64,000 nucleotides of DNA. Source: Mucilaginibacter sp. 44-25. Its GTDB lineage: Bacteria > Bacteroidota > Bacteroidia > Sphingobacteriales > Sphingobacteriaceae. Position numbers and translations under genes: made by a program. Positions 24,874 through 34,102 of the stretch are shown here, piece after piece. The stretch covers positions 1 to 64,000 of the forward strand of contig MKTS01000015.1 of assembly GCA_001898335.1 (NCBI GenBank). The letters are read 5' to 3'. The first letter of the stretch is position 1; each line of letters opens with the position of its first letter. The notes beneath the pieces were generated by a model. The model was given only the letters and a program-made list of their open reading frames with translations, was not told the origin of the DNA and searched no databases.

Positions 24874-24884
24874 AATGACACGGC

Positions 24885-24918
24885 AAGGCCTTCCCTCATG
24901 GAAGGCTTTGTTATTTTT
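24885..24918 (+). terminator. Intrinsic terminator after second FKBP gene
   Basis: CAAGGCCTTCC and GGAAGGCTTTG pair (one G-U) around CTCAT and run into TTATTTTTG. The tail doubles as a TAnnTTTG -7 element (24912-24919) for tatD, whose ATG is at 24924. Confidence 0.65.
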
Positions 24919-24923
24919 GCACC

Positions 24924-25691
24924 ATGGTACTAACAGATACGCATACCCATATTTATTATGAAACTGACGCCGACAGGCGCGCGGAAATGATGCAACGATG
25001 CCTGCAAAATGGTGTAGAACGTTTGTTCCTGCCTAATGTGGATGCCGCCTCGGTACCGCTTATGTCTGATCTGATTACCGCCTACCCGGATAATTGTTAT
25101 GCCATGCTGGGCCTGCATCCTTGCTCGGTTAAGGAAACATGGGAAGAAGAACTCGCTCTGATACAACCCGCGCTGCACCGCCACCCGGTTTATGCCATAG
25201 GCGAAATTGGTATTGACCTGTATTGGGATAAAACCTTTATTAACGAGCAGATACAGGCGTTTAAGCTGCAGATCAAATGGGCTAAAACACTTAACCTGCC
25301 AATAGTAATCCATTGCCGCGACGCGTTTGACGAGGTATACCAGGTATTGCAGGAAGAAAAAGACAATAAACTCCGGGGCATTTTTCATTGTTTCTCCGGC
25401 ACAATAGAACAGGCGTTAAAAATAACCGATCTGGGGTTTTATCTGGGTATTGGTGGTGTGGTTACCTACAAAAATGCCGGCCTGGATAAAGTAGTCGCCG
25501 ATATCGACCTGAAACACATTGTTTTGGAAACCGATTCGCCATACCTTACGCCGGTGCCCTACCGGGGCAAACCTAATGAGAGCGCCTACCTTATCTATGT
25601 AGCGCAAAAGGTAGCGGATATAAAAAAAATATTTATGGAAGAGGTGGCCGAGGTAACAACAGGTAACTCAAGGGCCGTTTTTGGCATTTAA
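24924..25691 (+). CDS. tatD: TatD-family metal-dependent hydrolase
   Basis: The protein has 255 residues, normal for TatD. The metal-binding motifs are DTHTHI (residues 4-9), GEIGIDLYWD (about 92-101), IHCRDAFDE (about 128-136), HCFSG (about 153-157) and ETDSPYLTP (about 202-210). TatD proteins are 3'-5' DNA/RNA exonucleases or deoxyribonucleases. The last codons (VTTGNSRAVFGI) lie inside a 57-bp tandem duplication that continues past the stop codon. Confidence 0.9.
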   Translation: MVLTDTHTHIYYETDADRRAEMMQRCLQNGVERLFLPNVDAASVPLMSDLITAYPDNCYAMLGLHPCSVKETWEEELALIQPALHRHPVYAIGEIGIDLYWDKTFINEQIQAFKLQIKWAKTLNLPIVIHCRDAFDEVYQVLQEEKDNKLRGIFHCFSGTIEQALKITDLGFYLGIGGVVTYKNAGLDKVVADIDLKHIVLETDSPYLTPVPYRGKPNESAYLIYVAQKVADIKKIFMEEVAEVTTGNSRAVFGI

Positions 25692-25766
25692 ATAACTATA
25701 TTTGGCGCTGTAACAACAGGTAACTCAAGGGCCGTTTTTGGCATTTAAATAACTATATTTGGCGCT
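25653..25766 (+). repeat. 57-bp exact tandem duplication of tatD 3' end and downstream promoter element
   Basis: Copy 1 is 25653-25709 and copy 2 is 25710-25766; both run from GTAACAACAGGTAACTCAAG to CTATATTTGGCGCT with no difference seen. A third partial start (GTAACACCAGTAAC) follows. Copy 1 encodes the last residues and stop of TatD; copy 2 is a non-coding echo. Each copy carries TATATTTG (25697-25704 and 25754-25761), a full -7 match upstream of the asparaginase gene. Confidence 0.92.
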
Positions 25767-25788
25767 GTAACACCAGTAACCCTACTAC

Positions 25789-26808
25789 ATGAGCCAGATT
25801 TTGATCATCTATACCGGAGGGACAATAGGTATGATGAGCGACCCTGTTTCCAAAGCATTAGTTCCCATTAATTTCGAGCAGATAATGGATAATGTGCCCG
25901 AGTTGGAGAAACTTAATTGTAAAATTAAGGTACACTCTTTCGAGCATATTATCGACTCATCTAACATGAACCCCCAGATATGGGGCGAGCTGGCATCACT
26001 CATTGAGGCCAATTATAATGAGGTGGACGGCTTTGTTATTTTACACGGTTCGGATACAATGGCCTTTACAGCATCGGCCCTAAGCTTCATGCTGCAAAAC
26101 TTGAACAAGGCGGTGGTTTTCACCGGTTCGCAGTTACCTATCAGCGCGGTACGTACCGATGCGAAGGAAAACCTGATGACCGCCATAGAGATTGCTAAGG
26201 CCAAAAAGAACGATCGTTCTCGTGTACCCGAAGTATGTATCTATTTTGATTATAAACTTTTCAGGGGTAACCGGGCGTTCAAATACAATTCATCAAAATT
26301 TGAGGCGTTCCGCTCGCCTAACTACCCTATATTGGCCGAGTCGGGCGTGCATTTACGCTTTAGCCCAAATGATATCAGGCAGCCGGGTGAAGGCCCGCTG
26401 AAGATACACAACCATTTGGTAAGCGATGTGGCCGTGCTTAAACTGTACCCAGGCATCAGTCCTAAAGTAGTAGAAACAATCTTAGGTGCCGATGTACGCG
26501 GTATTGTGATGGAAACCTTTGGCGCCGGTAATACCACTACTGACCAATGGTTTGTTGACCTGCTTAAAACCGCTATTGATGCCGGTAAGGTGATCCTGGA
26601 TATATCGCAATGCAAGGTAGGCACAGTTGAACTTGGACGGTACGAAACCAGTAAGCAATTGAAAGATATTGGTGTTGCCAGCGGTTATGATATGACGTTT
26701 GAGGCCGCTGTTACCAAAATGATGTACCTGCTTGGCGAGATCAGCGACCCTGTCGAGGTACGGCGTTGCCTGGAGAAAGACCTCCGCGGCGAGCTGACAG
26801 AATCTTAA
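25789..26808 (+). CDS. ansA: Type I (cytosolic) L-asparaginase
   Basis: The protein has 339 residues. The N-terminal active-site motif is YTGGTIGMM (residues 8-16, catalytic Thr12), the second is LHGSDTMAFTASAL (about 85-98), and VRTDAKENLMTA provides the catalytic Lys. It hydrolyses asparagine to aspartate and ammonia. There is no signal peptide, consistent with the AnsA type. It lies 22 nt after the 57-bp duplication, whose TATATTTG element may be its promoter. Confidence 0.9.
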   Translation: MSQILIIYTGGTIGMMSDPVSKALVPINFEQIMDNVPELEKLNCKIKVHSFEHIIDSSNMNPQIWGELASLIEANYNEVDGFVILHGSDTMAFTASALSFMLQNLNKAVVFTGSQLPISAVRTDAKENLMTAIEIAKAKKNDRSRVPEVCIYFDYKLFRGNRAFKYNSSKFEAFRSPNYPILAESGVHLRFSPNDIRQPGEGPLKIHNHLVSDVAVLKLYPGISPKVVETILGADVRGIVMETFGAGNTTTDQWFVDLLKTAIDAGKVILDISQCKVGTVELGRYETSKQLKDIGVASGYDMTFEAAVTKMMYLLGEISDPVEVRRCLEKDLRGELTES

Positions 26809-26810
26809 TA

Positions 26811-27524
26811 TTAAAACATCCGCTTTTTTATAAGTGCCATAAAATCATCACGGAACTTATTGCTGATAGGTATCTGTTTGCCACCTATGTAAATATGGTT
26901 ATCCTGCACTTTGGTAATAAGTCGGGTATTAACGATATAAGAATGATGTACACGCATAAATGGCTGGGATAGCTGTTCTTCAATATCTTTAAGACGGCGA
27001 TAAATAAGCAGTTGTTCTGTAGGTGTAACCAACCGCACGTATTCTTTTTCGCCCTCAAAGTACAGTACATCATCCAGCAGGATGTTACGTATGGTTTTCC
27101 CCGATTTTATAAAAAAGTAATTCGCCTCAGGTGCTGTTTCCTGTTTCAGCGCAGTTGTCAAAGTTTGGGCAAATGCGGCCTCTATTTTGTGTTTGGCTGC
27201 TAAAACACGTTTCAGGGTGATGGGCTTAAGTAGATAATCAACCGTTTGGAAGGTATAGCTTTCTGCGGCGTAGTCGGAGTAAGCGGTAGTAAATACAATT
27301 TTGGTTTCGGGTGGCAGCAGTCCGGCTAATTCTATACCGGTGAGGTGGGGCATGTTAATGTCCAGGAAGATCAGATCGGCCTTTTGGTGTTTTAACATTT
27401 CCAGCGCTTCTAAACCATTATAACACTTGCCAAGCAGCTGCCAGTCGGTTACCTGGCTAAGTAAAACTTCTAAAAGGTTAACCGCGTTTGGTTCATCGTC
27501 AACAATAATATATTTCAAACTCAT
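26811..27524 (-). CDS. LytTR-family response regulator
   Basis: The protein has 237 residues. The receiver domain (1-120) has the phospho-acceptor Asp in ADLIFLDINMPHLTG (about 49-63) and KPITLKRVLAAKHKIE near residue 103. The LytTR DNA-binding domain (about 140-235) has YFEGEKEYVRLVT, FMRVHHSYIVNT and ISNKFRDDFMALIK. Its start overlaps the 3' end of the sensor kinase gene by 4 nt (ATGA type), so the two form one operon and a cognate pair. Targets are unknown. Confidence 0.92.
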   Translation of the reverse strand: MSLKYIIVDDEPNAVNLLEVLLSQVTDWQLLGKCYNGLEALEMLKHQKADLIFLDINMPHLTGIELAGLLPPETKIVFTTAYSDYAAESYTFQTVDYLLKPITLKRVLAAKHKIEAAFAQTLTTALKQETAPEANYFFIKSGKTIRNILLDDVLYFEGEKEYVRLVTPTEQLLIYRRLKDIEEQLSQPFMRVHHSYIVNTRLITKVQDNHIYIGGKQIPISNKFRDDFMALIKKRMF

Positions 27525-28537
27525 GCCAGCGGGATGTTAAGTGTAGCTGTAAATACTTCGCCGTTGTTTGATGTATGCAATTCGAAATTGTTACCATACA
27601 AAATGATTAGCCGTTTTTTCAAATTGGCTATACCTAATCCACTTTTAAGGCCGGGTATCTCCTGTTGTGGCACCGTGTTACTTACGGTGTATATCAAGCG
27701 CCCGTTACTTTCTGTTAGCGATAAAGACACTCTATTGTCGTTGCTGCTTTTATCAATGCCATGTTTAAAAACATTTTCCGCAAATGTCATCAGTAGCATT
27801 GGCGGTATACTCAGGTTTGGGCTGTATTGCTTCTCAAATGAAATATTTAAAGCATACCGTATTCTTATTTTTTCCAGCGCTATATAGTTTTCAATGAATT
27901 GCACCTCGGTGTTCAGGCTTACAAGGCTTTTCGGGCTTTCATCAACAAAATACCGCATAATATCGGCCAGTCGCTCAATCAGGGCCGCTGTTCTCGGGGC
28001 CTCCATATATGCTTCGTAGTAAATGTTGTTAAGCGTATTAAATAAAAAATGCGGTTGTACTTGTGATTTAAGCAGGTCCAGCTCCGCGCTGGCCTTTTGC
28101 GCCAGGGCCTTAGCGGCTTGTTCTTTTAGCGTAAAATAGGCCAGTGCCAGGCGAAAAGCAAAGCTGAAGAAGAAGACCGTTATGCCGCCCAATACAAAGC
28201 TGGTGATAGCCTTCATACTCATGGGTTCGGGCTTGGCGGCAAAAAGAGCGTTATAAATATTTACTGTTAATACAGCCCTTATGAATCCGACGGCCAGTAA
28301 AAACGCAATAACAGAAAGCACATACCACACAATTCGCCCCTTTTGATACAGTCTGGGAAATAACCACGAAATATTGCCGTAAATAACGGCGGCGTAAAAG
28401 GCAGTGTTCAGCAGCGCGTATACCGCTGCCTGGAAAACACCGTCCATAGCGGTAAGTGAAAGGAATAGCATCAGATAGATCACTACCCACACTAACCATT
28501 GCACTTGCACCAGTGAGGGTTTAAACTTTACAGCCAT
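27521..28537 (-). CDS. LytS-type sensor histidine kinase (His_kinase PF06580 family)
   Basis: The protein has 338 residues. Four hydrophobic helices lie in the first 130 residues, with no periplasmic sensor domain visible. A short coiled segment follows, then the phospho-acceptor motif SQVQPHFLFNTLNNIYYEA (about 155-173), LADIMRYFVDE, and an ATPase domain (MLLMTFAENVFKHGID, about 247-262; SGLGIANLKKRL near 312). It is membrane-bound and probably phosphorylates the LytTR regulator encoded immediately downstream. Confidence 0.9.
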   Translation of the reverse strand: MAVKFKPSLVQVQWLVWVVIYLMLFLSLTAMDGVFQAAVYALLNTAFYAAVIYGNISWLFPRLYQKGRIVWYVLSVIAFLLAVGFIRAVLTVNIYNALFAAKPEPMSMKAITSFVLGGITVFFFSFAFRLALAYFTLKEQAAKALAQKASAELDLLKSQVQPHFLFNTLNNIYYEAYMEAPRTAALIERLADIMRYFVDESPKSLVSLNTEVQFIENYIALEKIRIRYALNISFEKQYSPNLSIPPMLLMTFAENVFKHGIDKSSNDNRVSLSLTESNGRLIYTVSNTVPQQEIPGLKSGLGIANLKKRLIILYGNNFELHTSNNGEVFTATLNIPLA

Positions 28538-28752
28538 CTTTAAAAGTACTAAGCTTTTTATATTTCATGGGCGCTTTTAAACGATCCGGGCTATTTTTTC
28601 AACCGATCATCAAAAATCAGCCTTACAGTACCGCCCCAAGAGATTATTGAAATATAGGCAGCGCCAGTTAAAAATAAGCGGGAAAGGATTGAAATAGAAT
28701 ATGCAGATAGTGCCTATTCCATCAGCTTTGTACATCATTAACCCATATCATT

Positions 28753-29547
28753 ATGTTGTACAGATCATTCACCACTTCGCTATTGTTAATTATTGGTACA
28801 CTATTTTTAGCAGCCCGGCCAGTTTCTTCATTCGCCCAAAAGGTTGATACCATCAGGCTTAAGGATCATCGTTTAAATACCTCCAGCCTTAAACCGGGCC
28901 TTAGGCAGTACCTGGTATATTTTAAAACGGACAGAAACCCTAAAGTATTACGGTTTTGGATGTGGCTCAGAAATACACAGATCATCACGCGTAATAACGA
29001 AAAGGTGTTTGCCACTACACAGCATTGGTACGGCAGCGATACCATTAGCTATCGTACCGGGTGCTCGGTAAACCGTATAAGCGATTTTTCCCCGGTATAC
29101 CATTCAGAAACCATCAATGGCAAAACAGGAGCCTACAATTGGGATGCCGCGACTGTAACAGGCGCTGATACCGTTGCCAATAACACCAAAAGAGATTTTA
29201 AGATGGATTTTAACGAGCCATGCTTTAACTGGAATCTGGATATTGAAACATTTGAGATGCTGCCGCTTGCCGCCGGAAAAAGTTTCGCCATTAATTTTTA
29301 CGATGCCGGTTTTGGCAAACCCGAATATGTTTTATACAAGGTAACGGGCAGTGAAGTGTTAACCACGTATGACGGGCATAAGGTTGATTGCTGGAAACTG
29401 GTAAACGAAGGCGAACACGCGGGATCCCGTTTTACACAAACATTTTGGTTGAGTAAAAAGGGCCACGAGTTTTTAAAAGAGGAAGATGCCTTACCTGGCG
29501 GTTATCGTTACAAGGTAAAAATGCCTGCGTTAACACCCGCTTTATAA
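28753..29547 (+). CDS. Exported protein of unknown function (DUF3108-like)
   Basis: The protein has 264 residues. It carries a signal peptide (about 1-28, ending SSFAQ). The mature part is beta-rich with CSVNRISDFSPVYHSETINGK, FEMLPLAAGKSFAINFYDAG and FWLSKKGHEFLKEED. The pattern resembles DUF3108-type periplasmic proteins, but I am not certain. It is transcribed divergently from the LytS/LytTR pair. The 28538-28752 gap shows no clear promoter or repeat. Confidence 0.6.
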   Translation: MLYRSFTTSLLLIIGTLFLAARPVSSFAQKVDTIRLKDHRLNTSSLKPGLRQYLVYFKTDRNPKVLRFWMWLRNTQIITRNNEKVFATTQHWYGSDTISYRTGCSVNRISDFSPVYHSETINGKTGAYNWDAATVTGADTVANNTKRDFKMDFNEPCFNWNLDIETFEMLPLAAGKSFAINFYDAGFGKPEYVLYKVTGSEVLTTYDGHKVDCWKLVNEGEHAGSRFTQTFWLSKKGHEFLKEEDALPGGYRYKVKMPALTPAL

Positions 29548-29706
29548 CAAGCAGGTGTTAACCAACCAACATGTATGTGCTCGTTGCCGAATAGTAAAAA
29601 AACGATGATAGGTTTTAGCTGTTTGTCGGCATAATGTCTAAATTATAATTAAAGATAACTTTATGCAGGTTAGGTTGTTAAATAAAGCTCACCAACATAT
29701 ATCATC

Positions 29707-31026
29707 TTGGATAAGGTTTTCAGATATTTTTTAAGCTGTTGCATTATACTGTTTTTAATAACAGGGAATAAGGGTTATGCCCAGGTCACTCCGGCAGATA
29801 CAGTAAAGGCTGATTCGCTGGGAAAGCAAGGCAAAAAGATAATTAAGCCGGACAACACCGCCGGACAGTATGATTTTGGCGACCTGGTAAAAGCCATTCT
29901 TCATCCTCATAAAAAGGAGGATAGTGTAAAAAAGAAACCATCGGGCATTACCATCATCCCTAACCTGGCTTCCAATCCCAGTATTGGTACGCAAATAGGC
30001 ATTAAGGCTGTGGCAGGTAAGGTATTGGGCAGCGATCCTAATACTTTACTTTCCGTAGCGGCTACTTCGGCATCCATCACCACAAAAAATATCATTTATT
30101 TTTACCTTACCCATAACGTTTATACACCGGGCAATAAGTGGAATTTTCAAGGTAGCCTGGTAGCAGCCAAAACCGTAACACCTGATTTTGGCATAGGCAT
30201 AGGTAACGCCTATAACAGCAGTACCGAAAACCTGGTGCTGAGTAACCCAGGGCGTAAACCTTATGTATTAAACGCGCAGTACTACAGCTTTCGTGAAAAG
30301 GTATACAAGCAGATAGATAAAGGCTTATTTGTAGGCGCCGGGGTATCATTTGATATACGGCGCAAGATATATGATAAATTCAACGCCGATTCTGTGCTAA
30401 CACCTTATCGTATTTACAATGCCCGTAATGGTTTCGATAATGACCATTATGCGGCTAATGGTTTCCTGGCTAACATCCAATATACCACACGTGATAACCA
30501 GAATCGTGCCTACAAAGGCATGTATGTTGATGCCGGCATAAGGCTAAACCAAACATGGCTGGGCAGTACACGCAATGCGGCCATTATTACAACAGATTTT
30601 CGTAAGTATTTCAGTTTATCGTCGAGCCATCCCGAGCATGTGCTCGCTTTCTGGAACTGGAGTACGTTTGTAGTAGGTGGCGCTTTGCCTTACCTCGAGC
30701 TACCCGGTACTGGGCGCGACCCAAATTTCAGGAGCGGCAGGGGATATACCGTAACTTATTTTAAGGGTACCCAATACATGGATACGGAAGTGGAGTACCG
30801 CTTCCCGATCCTCCGGAATAAATTTTTAAGTGGCGTTACCTTTTTTAGTCTTCAAACGGCAAATGATGATTTGGGCACCAAGCTTTTTAGTGTTTGGCAA
30901 CCCGGCGGTGGCGCAGGCTTGCGGGTATTATTCAACAAAGCTACCCGCACTAACCTTTGTATAGATTATGCATGGGGTAAATATGGCGCGCATGGTTTAT
31001 TTTTGGGGCTGAATGAGGCCTTTTAA
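29707..31026 (+). CDS. BamA/TamA-family outer-membrane protein (bacterial surface antigen)
   Basis: The protein has 439 residues from a TTG start at 29707, chosen because it gives a full signal peptide (FRYFLSCCIILFLITG, cleavage after YAQ) and no in-frame ATG precedes the mature protein. The C-terminal 330 residues form a BamA-type beta barrel with alternating aromatic strands (YTTRDNQNRAYKGMYVDAGI, VTYFKGTQYMDTEVEYRFP). There are no POTRA repeats, so it is a stand-alone Omp85-like barrel rather than the essential assembly factor. Substrate is unknown. Confidence 0.8.
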   Translation: MDKVFRYFLSCCIILFLITGNKGYAQVTPADTVKADSLGKQGKKIIKPDNTAGQYDFGDLVKAILHPHKKEDSVKKKPSGITIIPNLASNPSIGTQIGIKAVAGKVLGSDPNTLLSVAATSASITTKNIIYFYLTHNVYTPGNKWNFQGSLVAAKTVTPDFGIGIGNAYNSSTENLVLSNPGRKPYVLNAQYYSFREKVYKQIDKGLFVGAGVSFDIRRKIYDKFNADSVLTPYRIYNARNGFDNDHYAANGFLANIQYTTRDNQNRAYKGMYVDAGIRLNQTWLGSTRNAAIITTDFRKYFSLSSSHPEHVLAFWNWSTFVVGGALPYLELPGTGRDPNFRSGRGYTVTYFKGTQYMDTEVEYRFPILRNKFLSGVTFFSLQTANDDLGTKLFSVWQPGGGAGLRVLFNKATRTNLCIDYAWGKYGAHGLFLGLNEAF

Positions 31027-31102
31027 CAACCATTACCTTACTTCTGCATGCAAATCCATAAGGATAATATCATTTTTAGACACGGGCGTGAGGGCTTCCA
31101 TC

Positions 31103-31130
31103 CATCATTGCCGTTGGCTTTAGCCAATGG
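31103..31130. repeat. Short palindrome, REP-like
   Basis: CCGTTGGC and GCCAATGG pair around TTTA with one G-U, flanked by ATCATTG. It lies 12 nt before the cupin gene and matches a palindrome seen between genes in related genomes. Terminator function is possible but no T-run follows. Confidence 0.45.
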
Positions 31131-31148
31131 ATAATTAACAAAACCAAC

Positions 31149-31514
31149 ATGATCAGAGCTTATTTACTTACTACCGGCGAAGACGGCCATTCCCACGTGC
31201 AAACCGGTCATTTAACAGACGCGGTTGCGTATGATGCTAACAGCATCAGTTTTAAAGAAACCGCTCCGCATTCGTTTCTTGATTGGCATACCGCGCCTGC
31301 CAACCAATATGTTATTTGCCTTACAGGCGTACTTGATTTTACTACCCATACCGGCGAAACATTTACGCTTAAACCGGGTGAGGTACTGGTTGCTATGGAT
31401 ACTACCGGTACCGGCCATATATGGAAAATGCGTGGCAACGACCCATGGCGACGTGTATACGTGCCATTTGACGCTGAAAAGGAGTTTAATTTTGTTAGCG
31501 GGCCGCATGATTGA
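31149..31514 (+). CDS. Small cupin-fold protein
   Basis: The protein has 121 residues forming one cupin barrel. HSFLDWHTAPANQYVICLTGVLDFTTHTGE (in two motifs, about 39-70) and LKPGEVLVAMDTTGTGHIW (about 74-92) place His residues as likely metal ligands. Cupins of this size bind a divalent metal and act as isomerases, dioxygenases or small-molecule sensors; the substrate is unknown. No signal peptide. It is a single gene before the TonB-dependent receptor. Confidence 0.75.
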   Translation: MIRAYLLTTGEDGHSHVQTGHLTDAVAYDANSISFKETAPHSFLDWHTAPANQYVICLTGVLDFTTHTGETFTLKPGEVLVAMDTTGTGHIWKMRGNDPWRRVYVPFDAEKEFNFVSGPHD

Positions 31515-31640
31515 TTTTTAAATAAACAACTCTTGGTTATAACCTACTTTGATTTTATTTAGATTAATTACAAATAACTATTGACATTCAATTTATTTTG
31601 ATGTTTCTTTGCCGCTGTTTAGAATCATTCAAAATAAGGC

Positions 31641-33995
31641 ATGAAGAAAATTTTATCCCTCCTCTCAGCAATATTAATAGCCGCTGCCGCATTTGCGCAG
31701 CAACAACATGGCAGCATAAGCGGTATAGTAACCGCTACTGATGGTAGCCCGGTAGCGTATGTAACTGTAGCTTTAAAAGGTACATCATATGGCGCTTCAA
31801 CAACAGATAAGGGTCACTATCGCATTACCAGGGTAACACCCGGTAATTACACGGCAGTGGTTTCAGCTATCGGCATGGCGCCGCGTGAAAAGGATGTAAC
31901 GGTTATAGCCGGGCAAAATACCAGTATAAATTTTAATCTTGACCTCAGTACCTCGCAATTAAAAGAGGTAATGATCAACGCGCGCAGTAATAGCGTTAAA
32001 ATGGATAACCCATCACAGTCGCTTCGTTTGCAGGAGCCTCTGCTGCAGGTTCCACAAAATATTCAGGTGGTATCCAGCCAGTCTTTAAAAGAACAGCAGA
32101 TCATCAGTATGAGCGATGGCCTGGTAAGAAACGTGAGCGGTGCCTTCAGGCTTGAACACTGGGGCGATCTTTACACCAATATTAATATGCGTGGTTCGCA
32201 GGTGCAGGCATTCAGGAACGGCTTTAATGTGGTGAACTCCTTTTGGGGGCCGCTTACCGAAGATATGAGCTTTGTTGATCATATTGAGTTTGTAAAAGGC
32301 CCGGCAGGCTTTATGCTTTCCAGCGGCGACCCAAGCGGTTTATACAACGTGGTAACCAAAAAGCCTACCGGCCAAACAAAAGGCGAATTTAGCTATACCA
32401 CAGGGAGCTACAACCTAAATCGGGCTACGCTTGACCTGGATGGTAAATTGAGTAATGATGGCAAGCTGCTTTACCGCTTAAATCTATCGGGGCAAAACAA
32501 AGGCTCTTTCCGTGCCAATGAGTTTAACAACCGTTATGTGGTAGCGCCGGTAGTATCGTACCAGGTTGATGATAAAACTAAGCTTACGGCCGAATATGTT
32601 TATCAGCGTGCCAATATGTCTAACGTAGGCTCATACTATGTATTTAGCCCTAATGGTTATGCGCAGTATCCGCAAAGCTTTACAGCATTGCCATCGGGCT
32701 TGCCGCCAACCAATATCAACGACCATAGCGTTACTCTGAATATGCAAACGCAGTTGAGTAATAATTGGAAGCTTACCGCACAGGCTGCATACTATTATTA
32801 TGGCCAAAATGGCTATTCCATGTGGGCCGATAGTGTAGGTCGCGATGGAAGATATATCCGTAGCGTAGGTATTTGGGATGCTAAAAGCACCATGTCATTA
32901 GGGCAGGCGTTTCTAAATGGTAAAGTGGTTACCGGTTCTGTAGTACATAAAATTTTAGCCGGTATAGATCTGGGTAATAAAGTTTACAATGCCGATTATA
33001 ACCAATCTCGACAATTAGATAACAAAAACCAAATGTTTGACCCAAGTAACCCTAATCTGGGTGTGCCACCTAACGGATATCCCACTTTTGACCGTAGCCT
33101 TAACCTGGAGGCGCGCGCCGCGGCAGGCTTTGGAAATATTGCCAGCAATTACAGCAGTTTATACGTGCAGGATGAACTGGGCTTTTTTGAAAACAAACTG
33201 CGTTTAACCCTGGCAGGGCGTTACACTTATATTAAAAACTCTAACTATGGTGGTGCCGAGCCTACAGCCAAGCACTTTACTCCTCGTATTGGCCTTAGCG
33301 CGTCAATAGACGATCAAACTGCAGTTTATGGATTGTACGACCAAGCTTTTACCCCTCAGGTTGGCAGGTTGGCAACGGGTACGGTAAAACCGCTTACCGG
33401 TAATAACCTGGAGTTTGGCATAAAAAGAGATTGGGCCGATGGTAAATGGAATACTACTGTAGCCGTTTACCGCATATTAAAAAATAATGAGATCACAGCC
33501 GACCCTAATGCTAACCCTAACGCAGGTTTAAGCGTTGTTTTAGGCCAAAAACGCGCTCAGGGTATTGAGTTTGATGTACGCGGCGAAATAGCGCCCGGCT
33601 TTGATGTAACGGCTAACTATGCTTATACTGACTCTAAAGTAACACGCGCTGTAGTGCCTAACGTAACCGTACCTTCGTTTGCCAAGCACACCGCCAACGC
33701 CTGGTTAACCTACAAAATGCTTGGTGGTGCTTTAAGAGGGGCCGGTATTGCTGGTGGTTTTACTTTCCTGGGCGACCGTACAACTGATGCGCCTGCCCCG
33801 CTTAAAATGGCCGACTATTTTAAACTGGATGGTGGCTTATTCTGGGAGGGAAGCAAAATGCGTATTACAGCTAACGCCTTCAATATCCTGAATAAATATT
33901 TATACAGCGGGTCTTACTACGCCTACCTGCAATCGTACTATTACCAGGCAGAGGCGCCGCGTAATTATCGTTTATCTATCAGCTACAGGTTCTAA
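31641..33995 (+). CDS. TonB-dependent siderophore-type receptor
   Basis: The protein has 784 residues. It has a signal peptide (about 1-19, ending AFAQ), a carboxypeptidase-regulatory-like domain (about 24-108; GSISGIVTATDGSPVAYVTV), then a plug domain (about 125-240; LQVPQNIQVVSSQSL, MRGSQVQAFRNGF, VEFVKGP-like IEFVKGPAGFM, PSGLYNVVTKKP) and a 22-strand barrel ending in the canonical aromatic C-terminus (NYRLSISYRF). The PQNIQVV plug motif is typical of siderophore (FhuA/FoxA-like) receptors, so ferric-siderophore uptake is likely. No Fur box was identified by eye. A terminator follows. Confidence 0.88.
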   Translation: MKKILSLLSAILIAAAAFAQQQHGSISGIVTATDGSPVAYVTVALKGTSYGASTTDKGHYRITRVTPGNYTAVVSAIGMAPREKDVTVIAGQNTSINFNLDLSTSQLKEVMINARSNSVKMDNPSQSLRLQEPLLQVPQNIQVVSSQSLKEQQIISMSDGLVRNVSGAFRLEHWGDLYTNINMRGSQVQAFRNGFNVVNSFWGPLTEDMSFVDHIEFVKGPAGFMLSSGDPSGLYNVVTKKPTGQTKGEFSYTTGSYNLNRATLDLDGKLSNDGKLLYRLNLSGQNKGSFRANEFNNRYVVAPVVSYQVDDKTKLTAEYVYQRANMSNVGSYYVFSPNGYAQYPQSFTALPSGLPPTNINDHSVTLNMQTQLSNNWKLTAQAAYYYYGQNGYSMWADSVGRDGRYIRSVGIWDAKSTMSLGQAFLNGKVVTGSVVHKILAGIDLGNKVYNADYNQSRQLDNKNQMFDPSNPNLGVPPNGYPTFDRSLNLEARAAAGFGNIASNYSSLYVQDELGFFENKLRLTLAGRYTYIKNSNYGGAEPTAKHFTPRIGLSASIDDQTAVYGLYDQAFTPQVGRLATGTVKPLTGNNLEFGIKRDWADGKWNTTVAVYRILKNNEITADPNANPNAGLSVVLGQKRAQGIEFDVRGEIAPGFDVTANYAYTDSKVTRAVVPNVTVPSFAKHTANAWLTYKMLGGALRGAGIAGGFTFLGDRTTDAPAPLKMADYFKLDGGLFWEGSKMRITANAFNILNKYLYSGSYYAYLQSYYYQAEAPRNYRLSISYRF

Positions 33996-34022
33996 TAGTT
34001 TACTTCATATTTGGTTATCTTA

Positions 34023-34053
34023 AAAGGAGGATCGCAAGGATCCTCCTTTTTTA
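34023..34053 (+). terminator. Intrinsic terminator after TonB-dependent receptor
   Basis: AAAGGAGGAT and ATCCTCCTTT are perfect arms around CGCAAGG, followed by TTTTATTT. Confidence 0.88.
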
Positions 34054-34102
34054 TTTCATCCTCACCAAAACATTATGTATTAATATATTGTAAATTTAAA
34101 TC

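Noticed and set aside
31560..31640. Fur box upstream of the siderophore-type receptor
   Set aside because: The region is A/T-rich but I could not find a convincing palindromic Fur site by eye.
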